Assembly (NCBI GenBank): GCA_963738625.1
Contig: CAVTXH010000019.1
Location: 62,001 to 126,000, forward strand
Direction: 5' to 3'
DNA: 64,000 bases
Origin: UBA7672 sp963738625
GTDB taxonomy: Bacteria; Pseudomonadota; Alphaproteobacteria; Caulobacterales; Hyphomonadaceae
Numbering within the stretch: the first letter of the stretch is position 1; each line of letters opens with the position of its first letter. Both the position numbers and the translations under genes were made by a program. The notes under the pieces are model-generated. The model saw nothing but the letters and a program-made list of their open reading frames with translations. It made no database searches and was not told the origin of the DNA. Positions 16,161-25,131 of this stretch are shown in pieces.

Positions 16161-17375
16161 ATGGCCGCCTCCTCGACCAGGGCACAGCAAAGCGACGTCG
16201 CCATCGCCGGCGGCGGGCCGGTCGGGCTGACGCTGGCGCTGGCGCTCGCCCGGCGCGGGTATGACAGCGTCGTGGTGGATGCGGCGCCGGCTCTGGCGGC
16301 GGGCAAGCCGTCGGCCGACAGCCGCGCGTTTTTCATCGCCTATGGATGCTGGCGGATTTTCCGGGCGCTCGGCCTCGAAGAGAAGCTGCTCGTTCACGCC
16401 GAGCCTGTGACCAGCGTCGAGGCGGAGGGGCGCATCGGCGGCATCTCCTTCCTGGCGGAGGATTGCGAGAACGAGCCGGTGCTCGGCTACATGATCGAGG
16501 CGGCGCAGCTTGCGCCGATTCTCCATGCCGCGGTGAAGGCCGAGGCGCGCGTCAGGCTGGTGTCCGGCGCGAAGATCGAAAGCGTCACGTTCGGCGATCC
16601 GCTGGCGTCGATACGCTACGGCGGCGGGGAGGCGCATGCCTCGCTGGTGATCGGCTGCGACGGCGCGAAGTCCATCGTGCGCAAATCGGCCGGGCTGCGG
16701 TTCGAGGGCAGGGACTACGACGCCAAGGCGATCTCGACGACCGTTCAGCTGGCAAGGCCGCACAATGGCGCGGCGCGGCAGATCTTCATGCCCGGCGGGC
16801 CGATGGCGGTGCTGCCGCTGAAGGGCAATCGCGCCAACCTGATCTGGACGGAGCGCTCAGTGGTGGCCGATGCGCTGGTCGGGCTCGACGAGGCGGGGTT
16901 CGAGGCGGAGCTGGCGAAAAAGGCGGGGGCCTTCCTGCCGGATGCGAAGCTGGCCGGGCCGAGACACGCGTTCGGGCTTGGCCTCTATATGGCCGAGCGT
17001 TTCCACGCGCCGCGCGCGGCGATCGCCGGCGACAGCGCACATGTGATCCATCCGCTGGGCGGGCAGGGGCTCAATCTGGGCCTCAAGGATGTCGCGGCGC
17101 TGGTCGACGTGATCGCGGATGCAGGCAAGGCCGGGCTCGACATCGGGGCCGAGAGCGCGCTTGAGCCCTATACCCGCTGGCGGCGCGCCGACGTGGCGGC
17201 GACGGCGGCGGCGATGGAGGCGTTTGCGCGGGTGTTCTCTGGCCCGCTGCCGGTGCGGCTGGCGGCGGGGCTGGCGCTGCAGGCGGCCGGCTCGGTGCGT
17301 GAGGCCCGCAAGCTGTTCGCGCGCGAGGCGGGCGGCGATCTGGGCGAGTTGCCGAGTCTCATGAGGGCGGTTTGA
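16161..17375 (+). CDS. FAD-dependent ubiquinone-biosynthesis hydroxylase, UbiH/VisC family
   Basis: 404 residues. The Rossmann GxGxxG is VAIAGGGPVGLTLALALA, the middle DG motif is LVIGCDGAKSIVRKSAGL and the second FAD motif is AAIAGDSAHVIHPLGGQGLNLGLKDVAAL. The last is the hallmark of UbiH/UbiF/UbiL enzymes, which hydroxylate the aromatic ring of ubiquinone precursors. Which ring position cannot be told. A second, different flavin hydroxylase lies at 37098, and ubiE-ubiB are at 58.4-60.7 kb. The start has no strong ribosome site. Confidence 0.9.
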   Translation: MAASSTRAQQSDVAIAGGGPVGLTLALALARRGYDSVVVDAAPALAAGKPSADSRAFFIAYGCWRIFRALGLEEKLLVHAEPVTSVEAEGRIGGISFLAEDCENEPVLGYMIEAAQLAPILHAAVKAEARVRLVSGAKIESVTFGDPLASIRYGGGEAHASLVIGCDGAKSIVRKSAGLRFEGRDYDAKAISTTVQLARPHNGAARQIFMPGGPMAVLPLKGNRANLIWTERSVVADALVGLDEAGFEAELAKKAGAFLPDAKLAGPRHAFGLGLYMAERFHAPRAAIAGDSAHVIHPLGGQGLNLGLKDVAALVDVIADAGKAGLDIGAESALEPYTRWRRADVAATAAAMEAFARVFSGPLPVRLAAGLALQAAGSVREARKLFAREAGGDLGELPSLMRAV

Positions 17376-17531
17376 GACGCAATAAGTCGTTTACTGCTAA
17401 AGACGGCCTCTGCCTGGAACGCGTCGGAGGCGAGGGATCGGGGCGCGGGTTCAGCCATGAGGAGATCGCGATGGCCGCGCGCGCGACAGGCTAGGCTAGT
17501 GTGACGAACGTAGCGCGCGGATATTGCTGCA

Positions 17532-18740
17532 ATGACTGTTCCGATCGACATGCCTGGCCACGCCGCTCCTGCAGCGGGGCGCGTCGATGTTGTCGATCTC
17601 CTGCGCGGCCTCGCTCTCGTTCTGCTCGTGCTCGAAGCGGCTCGGCAATACTTCCACGGCGCTCTCTACGAATTTGACCCTCTTGATCCCGAGCGGACGA
17701 CGGCGGCCATTTTTGCGACCCGCTGGGTCACGCATGTCTGCGCCCCGATACTGGCCTTGCTCGCCGGCGTCTCTGCCTATCTGCGCGGCGCCGCCGGCGC
17801 CGGGAAGGCGGACCTCTCGCGCTATCTTGCAACGCGCGGGGCGTGGCTGGTCGTGATCGAGATCAGCATCCTCACGGTCGTGCGCAATTTCGCGCTGCCG
17901 CCGCCGGTGCTGTTCCAGGCGCTCGGCGCGACGGGTTGCGCGATGCTGGCTCTGGCGGTGCTTCTCTGGCTGCCGCGCCCGCTGGTGCTCGCGCTGGGCG
18001 TCGCGGCGCTCGCGGGCCACAACCTGTTCGACCGCTACCACTGGGTTCAGGACGGTCCCGTCGGGGCCGTCTGGCAGCTGCTTCACGGCTATCTCTATGT
18101 GCAGGAAAAGGGTCAGCTTCTGCTGGTCGCCGATTATTCGCTGATCCCGTGGGTGGCCGTGACGCTGGTCGGCTATGGGCTCGGGCCGCTTTTCTCGGCC
18201 GATCCGGGGAAGCGCGACCGCGCCCTGTTCTGGCTCGGCGCGGCAATGCTCGCCGCTTTCGTGATCCTGCGTGGGATGAATCTCTACGGCGACCCGGGGC
18301 CGTGGCGCGCGCAGCAAGACGCCTCGCGGACCGTCATGGCGTTTCTCAACGTCCAGAAATTCCCGCCCTCCCTGCACTATTTCCTTGCGACGCTGGGACT
18401 GGTCTTCGTGCTGACGCCGCTGATGGCGCGGCTGCGCGGGCCGGCGGCCGCGTTTCTCCGCGCCTTCGGCGCAGCGCCGCTGTTTTCCTATGTCGCGCAT
18501 TTCTTTGTGATGCACACGCTTGGCCTGATCGCGCTGCTCGTTCTGGGGCGCGATCTGGCGCCTATGTTCGATGCGATCGGCAAGGTGATCGTGCCCGAGC
18601 CAGGCCTTGCCGGCAGCGGGTTCGGGTTGCCCGTCGTCTATCTCGCATGGGTCGCGGGGCTGGCTGTCCTATACCCGATCTCGCGCTGGTGGGCGGGCTT
18701 CAAGCGGCGCCGAAGCGGCTGGTGGCTGGCCTATTCATAG
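17532..18740 (+). CDS. DUF1624/HGSNAT-like polytopic membrane protein
   Basis: 402 residues with about nine to ten membrane segments. The opening GRVDVVDLLRGLALVLLVLEAARQYF is the DUF1624 N-terminal block, followed by WVTHVCAPILALLAGVSAYL. A conserved-looking loop HGYLYVQEKGQLL precedes DYSLIPWVAVTLVGYGLGPLF. Relatives of heparan-alpha-glucosaminide N-acetyltransferase move acetyl groups across the membrane; the bacterial substrate is not known. Flanking genes give no hint. Confidence 0.82.
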   Translation: MTVPIDMPGHAAPAAGRVDVVDLLRGLALVLLVLEAARQYFHGALYEFDPLDPERTTAAIFATRWVTHVCAPILALLAGVSAYLRGAAGAGKADLSRYLATRGAWLVVIEISILTVVRNFALPPPVLFQALGATGCAMLALAVLLWLPRPLVLALGVAALAGHNLFDRYHWVQDGPVGAVWQLLHGYLYVQEKGQLLLVADYSLIPWVAVTLVGYGLGPLFSADPGKRDRALFWLGAAMLAAFVILRGMNLYGDPGPWRAQQDASRTVMAFLNVQKFPPSLHYFLATLGLVFVLTPLMARLRGPAAAFLRAFGAAPLFSYVAHFFVMHTLGLIALLVLGRDLAPMFDAIGKVIVPEPGLAGSGFGLPVVYLAWVAGLAVLYPISRWWAGFKRRRSGWWLAYS

Positions 18741-18752
18741 CTGCGGGCCGCG

Positions 18753-19121
18753 TCATTCCCGCGGCAATCCCAGCTTCTTCATCTGCGCCACATAGGCGAT
18801 CATGCGCGCGTCCTTCTGTTCGGCGAGTTCGCGGAGCAGGGCCCAGGTGTAAAGGCCGGTGTCGTGGCCGTCGTCGAAGCGGATGCGGACGGCGTAGCGG
18901 CCGACGGGCTCGGCGCCGGTTACGCTCACCTTGCGCTTTTTCGAGGGTGGGGGCGGGCGTTCCGATCCGTGACCCTTGGTTTCGGCGCTCGGGCTTTCGA
19001 TGCGCAGGAGCTCGTAGGGGATCGAGCCCGTAAAGCCGTCATCGAAGCGAATGTGGAGTTCAGCCTGAGCCTTGCGGAATTTGAGTTCGGCTGGCCAGGG
19101 CGGGGCGGGCTTTGCAGCCAC
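18753..19121 (-). CDS. DUF971 protein
   Basis: 122 residues starting with GTG at 19121, whose first base is the last base of the Trm112 stop codon. Two copies of a small beta motif are visible, AELHIRFDDGFTGSIPYELLRIESPS and YAVRIRFDDGHDTGLYTWALLREL, as in the N-terminal domain of gamma-butyrobetaine hydroxylase. Stand-alone members are linked by context to Fe-S or Mrp/ApbC functions, but this is not shown here. Last gene of the LON-Trm112-DUF971 operon. Confidence 0.85.
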   Translation of the reverse strand: MAAKPAPPWPAELKFRKAQAELHIRFDDGFTGSIPYELLRIESPSAETKGHGSERPPPPSKKRKVSVTGAEPVGRYAVRIRFDDGHDTGLYTWALLRELAEQKDARMIAYVAQMKKLGLPRE

Positions 19122-19345
19122 TATTTCGGGGCTCCGATATCGCGCGCTTCATCGCGCAGCATCACCGGAACGCCATTGCGGATGGGGAAGGCGAGGCCCG
19201 CTGCCTTGGAGACCAGCTCGTTCGCCTCGCGGTCATAGGTGAGCGCCGCGCGCGTCACCGGGCAGACCAGCACTTCGAGGAGACGAGGATCGACGCCGGG
19301 ATCGGCTTCGCCTGCGTCGTCGAAATTCTTTGCAGCATTCGTCAT
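19121..19345 (-). CDS. Trm112 family protein
   Basis: 74 residues from ATG 19345, overlapping the LON-domain gene by 4 bases. The core is VDPRLLEVLVCPVTRAALTYD with an intact Cys-Pro, followed by AAGLAFPIRNGVPVMLRDEAR, the standard YcaR/Trm112 pattern. Eukaryotic Trm112 activates methyltransferases; the bacterial partner is undefined. Confidence 0.92.
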   Translation of the reverse strand: MTNAAKNFDDAGEADPGVDPRLLEVLVCPVTRAALTYDREANELVSKAAGLAFPIRNGVPVMLRDEARDIGAPK

Positions 19346-20001
19346 TGTACGTATCCGCCACCCTGGCCCGGCCGCTCCATCTTTAGCAGAGTTATGAGCG
19401 CCGCGCACCTGTCCTCAAGCGTGCGCGCTTCAAGAAGCGCCTGCTTCTCCGGATTCGTAAAGGGGCACCCGGCCGAAAGTGAGTTGATAAGCGCATCGAC
19501 CGGCGCCTCTTCCACCGCCGCCCAGTCGGCTTTCAGCCCCGAGCGATCGAGATAGGCATGCAACGCGGATACCAGCTGCCCGCGCACGACGTCGTCGACC
19601 GGCTGCGGGCGTGCGAGATCCCCGGCGAAGGCGTTCCAGTCGGCGCGCACGATGCGGTAGGGCGTATCCTGGCGGATCTCTTCCTTGACGCGGAAGCGGC
19701 TGATGCCGGTCAGCGCGATGAGATAGCGGCCGTCGTCCGTCTCCTGCAGGCTGGTGATGCGGCCGGCGCAGCCGACCTCCGCAAGGTGCGGCGTTTCATC
19801 GTTGGCGGGGGCGATGAGGCCTGCGGGCTGGATCATGCCGATGATGCGGTGGCCGGCGAGGGCAGCGTCCACCATCGACAGATAGCGCGGCTCGAAGATG
19901 TTGAGGGGCAGCAAGGCGCGGGGAAAGAGCAGCGCGCCCCCCAACGGGAACACCGGTATGGCAATGGGAAGGTCGGAAGGTTTTCTGTAGCCGCGCGGCA
20001 A
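19342..20001 (-). CDS. LON peptidase substrate-binding domain protein
   Basis: 219 residues containing only the N-terminal (LAN) domain of Lon: IPVFPLGGALLFPRALLPLNIFEPRYLSMVDAAL, GCAGRITSLQETDDGRYLIALTG and FRVKEEI, then a helical tail. There is no ATPase or protease part. In alphaproteobacteria this gene usually sits with the YbbN thioredoxin and Trm112; here the thioredoxin gene is 2.4 kb away. It is the first gene of a three-gene overlapping operon. Confidence 0.92.
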   Translation of the reverse strand: MPRGYRKPSDLPIAIPVFPLGGALLFPRALLPLNIFEPRYLSMVDAALAGHRIIGMIQPAGLIAPANDETPHLAEVGCAGRITSLQETDDGRYLIALTGISRFRVKEEIRQDTPYRIVRADWNAFAGDLARPQPVDDVVRGQLVSALHAYLDRSGLKADWAAVEEAPVDALINSLSAGCPFTNPEKQALLEARTLEDRCAALITLLKMERPGQGGGYVQ

Positions 20002-20108
20002 TGCCCTGGCCCTCGTGCCCTAGTGCGACCCCCACACGACAGCTTTACTGGCGTGAACTTGGCGCCGCGGAGGCTGAAAGTCCAGTTTTTGGCGGCGCGG
20101 GCCGATCG

Positions 20109-20522
20109 TCAGGGTGTGAAGGCGTGGAAGAGCAGGGCGCCGGCGACCGCGAGATAGACCAGAAGCGTTCCGATGGTGCCTGCGAAGCGGCCGATCGAGG
20201 TGCCGCTGGAGGAAGCGAGGCCGAACGCATGCAGGATGCGCGAGACGACCAGCACCCATCCCGCCATGTGAATGTACCAGGCGGGCATGCCGAGAAGGGC
20301 GAGGCCCATTATGCCGACCATCAGGACCGGCACGTCCTCGACTGCGTTGAGCTGTACGCGCGTGGCGCGGCTGAACTCGGGATGGGTCACGTCGCCCGAG
20401 GGAACCTTGTGTTTTGCGCGCCGGTTGCCGACATAAATCTTGAGGCCAAGCATCAACAGGATCAGCAGGCCGATATCGAGGGCCGCCGCCTGCACCGAAC
20501 TCATGTTGAAAAGCACGTCCAT
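20109..20522 (-). CDS. MAPEG family membrane protein
   Basis: 137 residues, four membrane segments. Features are GLKIYVGNRRAKHKVPSGD, RATRVQLNAVEDVPVLMVGIMGLALLG and a RILHAFG helix, typical of MAPEG (microsomal glutathione transferase-like) proteins. Substrate unknown. A hairpin that includes its ribosome binding site lies directly upstream. Confidence 0.9.
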   Translation of the reverse strand: MDVLFNMSSVQAAALDIGLLILLMLGLKIYVGNRRAKHKVPSGDVTHPEFSRATRVQLNAVEDVPVLMVGIMGLALLGMPAWYIHMAGWVLVVSRILHAFGLASSSGTSIGRFAGTIGTLLVYLAVAGALLFHAFTP

Positions 20523-20525
20523 GAT

Positions 20526-20556
20526 CCACTGTCCTCCCTGGGGAAGAGGACAGTGG
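20526..20556 (-). promoter_or_regulatory. Hairpin covering the ribosome site of the MAPEG gene
   Basis: An 11-bp perfect stem (CCACTGTCCTC, 20526-20536, with GAGGACAGTGG, 20546-20556) with a 9-base loop begins 4 bases before the ATG. The GGAGG of the gene lies half in the loop and half in the stem, so folding should limit ribosome access. The rest of the gap to 20864 shows no gene. Confidence 0.5.
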
Positions 20557-20864
20557 ACCGGACTCGCCCGTCCGGAAAGACATGGCGAAAGGATAGTTCA
20601 GGACGTGTCGGGAAACGAGCGTTCCGGGGAGGACGGAGACGAGAGGCCCGACAGTGCAGCAAGGTGTCGTTGCGGAAGATGACGCCAAGATTGCAGGGAC
20701 ATTATTTCCTCGAGCGATGACTTCGATCTGGAGCGGGCGCAGATTCGACTGCGAACAGAGGCGCGCCGGCGGCGATGACGGACCACCGCGACCCGACGCT
20801 CCACGACTGTTCGCCAACTCCCCCCGGCCCAGCAAACGGGCGGGGATCCAAGGACGCCTTCCCC

Positions 20865-21179
20865 ATGAAGAAGATACTGATCGCTTCGGCGGCCATCATG
20901 GCCATCGCCGCGCCAATGGCCGCTCACGCCGCGCCGCCCAAGACGCACAAGGCGAAAGCTCACGCGGCCGACACGCTGAAGATCGGCACCGCGGAATACA
21001 CGACCGGCGTCGTCTCGGCCTATGCGCCGGACACGCGGATGCTGAAGCTGAGCGCGGGCGAGCAGTTCAAACTCGCGCCGGCGATCACCAGCCCCAGCTA
21101 CAAGGCGGGCGACAAGGTGACGGTGCGCTGGACGATGAAGGACGGCGCGCGCGTCGCCGATTCGGTGAGCCTGAAATAG
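20865..21179 (+). CDS. Small secreted protein, DUF1344-like
   Basis: 104 residues from ATG 20865. A signal peptide ends AAHAA, followed by a Lys/His-rich segment and a single small beta domain YTTGVVSAYAPDTRMLKLSAGEQFKL and YKAGDKVTVRW. This matches the short DUF1344 pattern seen in secreted alphaproteobacterial proteins of unknown role. A clear terminator follows. Confidence 0.65.
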   Translation: MKKILIASAAIMAIAAPMAAHAAPPKTHKAKAHAADTLKIGTAEYTTGVVSAYAPDTRMLKLSAGEQFKLAPAITSPSYKAGDKVTVRWTMKDGARVADSVSLK

Positions 21180-21215
21180 CCCAGACGCCTTTTCTCTTGT
21201 AACCTCCGACGGCCT

Positions 21216-21248
21216 GGCGGGCGAAGTGTATGCTTCGCCCGCCTTTTT
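21216..21248 (+). terminator. Intrinsic terminator after the DUF1344-like gene
   Basis: GGCGGGCGAAG (21216-21226) pairs with CTTCGCCCGCC (21233-21243) over 6 bases, then TTTTT. Confidence 0.9.
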
Positions 21249-21314
21249 GCGTGGCGGCTTGATACATCCGCGCCTGCGACCTAGGACGGTTCAACGACGA
21301 CAGCGGGGCATTGC

Positions 21315-21812
21315 GTGGCCGAACAGGCATCTGGCGGAGACAGGCTCTTCAGGTCGATTGAGGCCGCGAAGCCGAGACTGGTGACCGGCGTGCCGGACGG
21401 CATGCTGGCGCAGACCATCATGCTGTGCGAGGCCTCGCCCGATTTTCCCTACATAGCCTGCGCGCGCGAGGAAGAGTGCATCGGCGTCGCCTGCGGCGCG
21501 GCGATGGCGGGCGAGCGCGCCGTGGTGCTGGTGCAGAATGCGGGGCTGCTCAATTCGCTGGGCGCGCTGGCGACGATGGGCATCCGCTACGGGCTGCCCT
21601 TTGTCATCCTGGTGACGAACAGGGGCGTGCTGGCCGACCCCAATTCCTACGACATCGAGAAGTTCATGGCGTTCGAAAGCGGCGTTAGAGCCATGACGCC
21701 CGTGTTCTCCTATCCCGCCTCCAGCCTGCCGGATGATCTCGTGCCCGCGGCGTTCAAATGGGCCGAGGCGGCGCGCCGGCCGGCCGTGATCGCGCTGGAG
21801 AAATCGCTGTGA
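21315..21812 (+). CDS. ThDP-dependent decarboxylase alpha subunit (ComD/phosphonopyruvate decarboxylase type)
   Basis: 165 residues starting with GTG 21315. This is the pyrimidine-binding half: VTGVPDGMLAQTIML, IACAREEECIGVACGAAMAG with the catalytic Glu, VLVQNAGLLNSLGALATMGIRYGLPFVILVTNRG. It pairs with the following gene (GTGA overlap) to give a split ThDP enzyme like sulfopyruvate or phosphonopyruvate decarboxylase. No other sulfolactate, phosphonate or coenzyme M gene is close, so the 2-oxoacid substrate is open. Confidence 0.85.
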   Translation: MAEQASGGDRLFRSIEAAKPRLVTGVPDGMLAQTIMLCEASPDFPYIACAREEECIGVACGAAMAGERAVVLVQNAGLLNSLGALATMGIRYGLPFVILVTNRGVLADPNSYDIEKFMAFESGVRAMTPVFSYPASSLPDDLVPAAFKWAEAARRPAVIALEKSL

Positions 21813-22378
21813 GCGGAACCAGGAATCTTCCCTCGCAGAAGGACGCCATCGCGCGGGCGCTGGCGCTCTACGACAAGCGCCCGTTTGCGGTGAGCGATAT
21901 CGGCTCGCAGTCGGCGTGGCTGAAGGCGGCCTCGCACCATGCGCGCAATCTCTATATCTCCGGGCCGATGGGGCTCGCGTCGTCTGTGGCGCTGGGGCTC
22001 GCGGCCTGCCGGCCGAACGAGCAGGTGCTGGCCGTGTGCGGGGATGGCGCGCTGGCGATGAACCTGACGTCGCTGCTGACGATCGCCGGGGCCAGGCAGA
22101 AGAACCTGGCGGTGATCGTGCTCGACAACGGGATCTACGAGTACACCGCCAGCGTGCCGACGCCGACGCGCGATCTCGACTGGCTGGCGGTCGGGCGCTC
22201 CATCTTCGGGGCCGCGAGCTGCTTCAATCTTTCCGACCTGACGGCCGAGACGTGGAAGAGCGCGCCGGGACCGCGGATGATCGTCGCCGACATCGCGGCG
22301 TCGACCGAGAAAACGCCTCCGCTGGGCATGAGCCCGGCGCAGATAAGGGCGGCGTTCCTGGAAGCTTGCAAAGCATAG
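21809..22378 (+). CDS. ThDP-dependent decarboxylase beta subunit (ComE type)
   Basis: 189 residues from GTG 21809, translationally coupled to the alpha subunit. This is the pyrophosphate half: VSDIGSQSAW, YISGPMGLASSVALGLAACRP and the ThDP motif VCGDGALAMNLTSLLTIAG ending in LDNGIYEYT. All metal-binding positions (GDG...N) are present, so the heterodimer should be active. It ends 31 bases before the convergent thioredoxin gene. Confidence 0.85.
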   Translation: MSGTRNLPSQKDAIARALALYDKRPFAVSDIGSQSAWLKAASHHARNLYISGPMGLASSVALGLAACRPNEQVLAVCGDGALAMNLTSLLTIAGARQKNLAVIVLDNGIYEYTASVPTPTRDLDWLAVGRSIFGAASCFNLSDLTAETWKSAPGPRMIVADIAASTEKTPPLGMSPAQIRAAFLEACKA

Positions 22379-22409
22379 GGTGGGTTTTGGGCCTCGCCCT
22401 CTGTCCATC

Positions 22410-23345
22410 CTACCTAAAGAGAATCGCGGAGAGCCTGCGGCGGCCTTCCTTCGTGACCTCGGCCTTGGGGCCTGCGGCTTCGAAGATCTTGAGGAGCTGC
22501 TCCTTCGCCGCGCCTTCCTTCCAGTTGAGGTTCTTCTCGAGGATGGCGAGGAGCTGTTCGGCGGCGTCCTCGTGCTTGCCCTGGCCGGCGAGAACGCCGG
22601 CAAGATCGAAGCGGGCGTCAAGATCGCCGGGGGAATTGCGCACGCGGGTCGAAAGCTCCAGCGCCTCGTCCGGCTTGGCGACATGGCTGGCGAGGTCGAG
22701 CGTCGAGAAGACGCCGGCCGCGGACGGATGCTTGCGGTTGGCCTCCGGGATCATTTCGGCGATCTGGCGGGCGCGCTCGGTGTCTCCGGCTTTCAGATAG
22801 CAGCGGGCGAGGCCGGCGAGGGCCTCGATATTGTCCTGCTCCTGCTCCAGCACGGCGGCGAAGATATCGGCGGCGGCGGCGAAATCGCCCGCGTCGCTCG
22901 CGTCTTCAGCGGCGGCGAGCATTTCGGCAACGCTTGGACCGGCGGGCGCATCGCCCTTGAGGCGGTTGATGAAGGCGCGGACCTGGCTTTCGGGCAGGGC
23001 GCCCATGAAGGCGTCCACCGGGCGGCCGCCCTTGAAGGCGACGACGGTGGGGATGGACTGCGAGCCGGTCTGGCGCGCGATCTGGGCGAAGACGGCGGGA
23101 TTCTTGTCGACGTCGATCTTCACCATCTTCACGGCGCCGTTGTTCTCGCCGACGACCTTCTCGAGCGTGGGTCCGAGCGAGCGGCAGGGCCCGCACCAGG
23201 TGGCCCAGAAGTCGACGATGACAGGAACCGTCTTCGACGGCTCGATCACGTCGGTCATGAAGGACTGGTCGGTGCCGTCCGTGACATGCGGGCTCTTGTG
23301 GCCGCCATTCGATCCAGCGGGACGTCCTGCGCCGATGATGTCCAT
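22410..23345 (-). CDS. Thioredoxin/TPR protein, YbbN (CnoX) type
   Basis: 311 residues from ATG 23345 with AAGGAG upstream. Thioredoxin domain (about 30-130) with an intact DFWATWCGPCRSLGP redox site and IPTVVAFKGGRPVDAFMGALPE. The C-terminal TPR-like repeats span about 150-311. YbbN proteins are chaperone-redox proteins that hand substrates to GroEL/DnaK. Escherichia coli YbbN has a degenerate site, but here both cysteines are kept. Confidence 0.93.
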   Translation of the reverse strand: MDIIGAGRPAGSNGGHKSPHVTDGTDQSFMTDVIEPSKTVPVIVDFWATWCGPCRSLGPTLEKVVGENNGAVKMVKIDVDKNPAVFAQIARQTGSQSIPTVVAFKGGRPVDAFMGALPESQVRAFINRLKGDAPAGPSVAEMLAAAEDASDAGDFAAAADIFAAVLEQEQDNIEALAGLARCYLKAGDTERARQIAEMIPEANRKHPSAAGVFSTLDLASHVAKPDEALELSTRVRNSPGDLDARFDLAGVLAGQGKHEDAAEQLLAILEKNLNWKEGAAKEQLLKIFEAAGPKAEVTKEGRRRLSAILFR

Positions 23346-23497
23346 CGGTAGCTCCTTCAAACACTTCGAATGGGCCGGCTGCCGGCCTGATTTGCCAGCA
23401 TAGATGGGCGCCGGAACTCAAAACAGCAACGTTTTCAGTAGTCCTTTGTTCTCGCATCGCTTTGCGGAAAACCGGAAGGCGCTTTTCCGCGCGATGC

Positions 23498-24091
23498 CTA
23501 GCCGCCCAGTTTCGTGAAATCGATGCGGGTGACGGTATGCCCTGTCGCCTCGGCAAAAGCGAGGAAATCCGCCCGGGAAATGGACGTGGTCATGTCGTTC
23601 CGCAGGGGATGGAAATTGAGGGTTTCGAAGGCCAGCAGCGCCTCGTCGGCGACGAATTTCACCCTGGGCCCGGGGTCATTCATCAGGGCGAGGCCGGTGA
23701 CCGAGCCGGGTGTCACGCCCAGCGCATCCCACAGCAGCGGGGCGTCGGTGAAGGACAGGCGCTGCATGCCCAGCGCCTTGTGGACCTGGTTGAGGGGAAG
23801 CTGGCTTTCCGCGTGGGCGGAGATGAGGGCAAGCTGGCCGCGCTTGTCCTTCATGAAGAGATTCTTGGTGTGGCCGCCGGGAATGTCCGTCTTCACGAGG
23901 GCGCTGTCGGCGACGGTGAAGACCTTGGCGTGGGTCGCCGTGGTCGTCTTGACGCCGAGCCGGTCGAGCAGGGCGAACAGCGGCTTTTCCGGCTCCCGCG
24001 AGAAATCGTCCGGCGCCGGCATGGGGCCGCGTTGCGACGCGGGTTGGGGCGCTGCGGGTTGGGACTGAGCCGGAGTGCTTTGATCTGTCAT
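23498..24091 (-). CDS. Prolyl-tRNA editing protein, ProX/YbaK domain
   Basis: 197 residues from ATG 24091. After a Gln/Pro/Ala-rich leader, the YbaK fold begins near LFALLDRLGVKTTTATHAKVFTVADS and contains GGHTKNLFMKDKRGQLALI, the key Lys region of PrdX-type deacylases, then PGSVTGLALMNDPGPRVKFV and FHPLRNDMTTSIS. It should hydrolyse mischarged aminoacyl-tRNAPro, probably Ala-tRNAPro. Confidence 0.88.
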   Translation of the reverse strand: MTDQSTPAQSQPAAPQPASQRGPMPAPDDFSREPEKPLFALLDRLGVKTTTATHAKVFTVADSALVKTDIPGGHTKNLFMKDKRGQLALISAHAESQLPLNQVHKALGMQRLSFTDAPLLWDALGVTPGSVTGLALMNDPGPRVKFVADEALLAFETLNFHPLRNDMTTSISRADFLAFAEATGHTVTRIDFTKLGG

Positions 24092-24154
24092 CCGGCCGTG
24101 GTCTAGAGTGCGGCGTGCGGGACGGGAAGCCCGCTTGCTGCCACGGGATCCCGC

Positions 24155-24910
24155 ATGCGCCTCGACTGCTACAAGATCCACGAATGGGCGCCGCAGATCG
24201 TGCCGGGCGAGGGCCGGCGCGCCTGGATGGACGCTTTCCAGGACCGCCACCCCTATCGCTGCCTGCCGCTGACCATGGCGAACTGTTCGGGCTGGGAGAT
24301 CATCTGCCCCGTCGGCCTCACCATCGAGTGGGATGGCGGCATGATGGAGGAGAACGTCAAGATCACGGGCGACGAGCCCTGGCCGCCGGTGACCTCCGTC
24401 GCCGACAGCCATTTCCGGCGCGGGATCGTGACCTTCCACACCGGCCACCTGTTCCGTACCGATCCCGGCTGGGCCGTCTGGGCGATGGGCCCGCCGAACG
24501 AGCCCAAGGACGGGATCTATCCCTTGTCCGGCGTCATCGAGACCGAATGGCTGCCGTTTCCCTTCACCATGAACTGGCAGATGACGCGGCCGGGCAAAGT
24601 CCGCTTCGAGAAGGGCGAGCCGTTCTGCTTCATCACGCTGGTGCAGGACAAGAAGCTGGAAGAGGTCCAGCCTTCATTGAGGCTTCTGTCGAGCAACGAG
24701 GCGCTGAACGAGGAATATACCGTCTGGGCCGAAAGCCGGGGCGACTTCAACAAGCGGCTCAAGACCAAGGAAGCCGAGGCGATGAAGGCGCGCTGGCAGC
24801 GCCACTACATGAAGGGCCAGAACGTGGCGACGGGCGATTCCGCCGGAACCCACGTCACCAAGCGCAGGCTGAAGACGCCCAAGCCGCCTCTGCCGGGGCT
24901 GGGTGGGTGA
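24155..24910 (+). CDS. DUF6065 protein
   Basis: 251 residues. It opens MRLDCYKIHEWAPQIVPGEG, then WMDAFQDRHPYRCLPLTMANCSGWEIICPVGLTIEWDGG, FHTGHLFRTDPGWAVWAMGPPNEPKDG and a basic, Pro-rich tail. This is the pattern of DUF6065, whose function is unknown. There is no signal or membrane segment. It precedes the tRNA-Gly gene and its mini-island. Confidence 0.75.
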   Translation: MRLDCYKIHEWAPQIVPGEGRRAWMDAFQDRHPYRCLPLTMANCSGWEIICPVGLTIEWDGGMMEENVKITGDEPWPPVTSVADSHFRRGIVTFHTGHLFRTDPGWAVWAMGPPNEPKDGIYPLSGVIETEWLPFPFTMNWQMTRPGKVRFEKGEPFCFITLVQDKKLEEVQPSLRLLSSNEALNEEYTVWAESRGDFNKRLKTKEAEAMKARWQRHYMKGQNVATGDSAGTHVTKRRLKTPKPPLPGLGG

Positions 24911-25053
24911 GGCGCGGTCCGTCGAACGCCCGAAGCGCAGGGCCGGAAGCAAAAGCCGCTGAATTCGTGCGAATGAACCCGCCCCTTGCCATCCCGACCT
25001 CTTTGGGGTTTAAGACGCCCTCCCAGCTGAAAGGCTTGGTTTTTACCCAGGAT

Positions 25054-25131
<78 letters not shown>

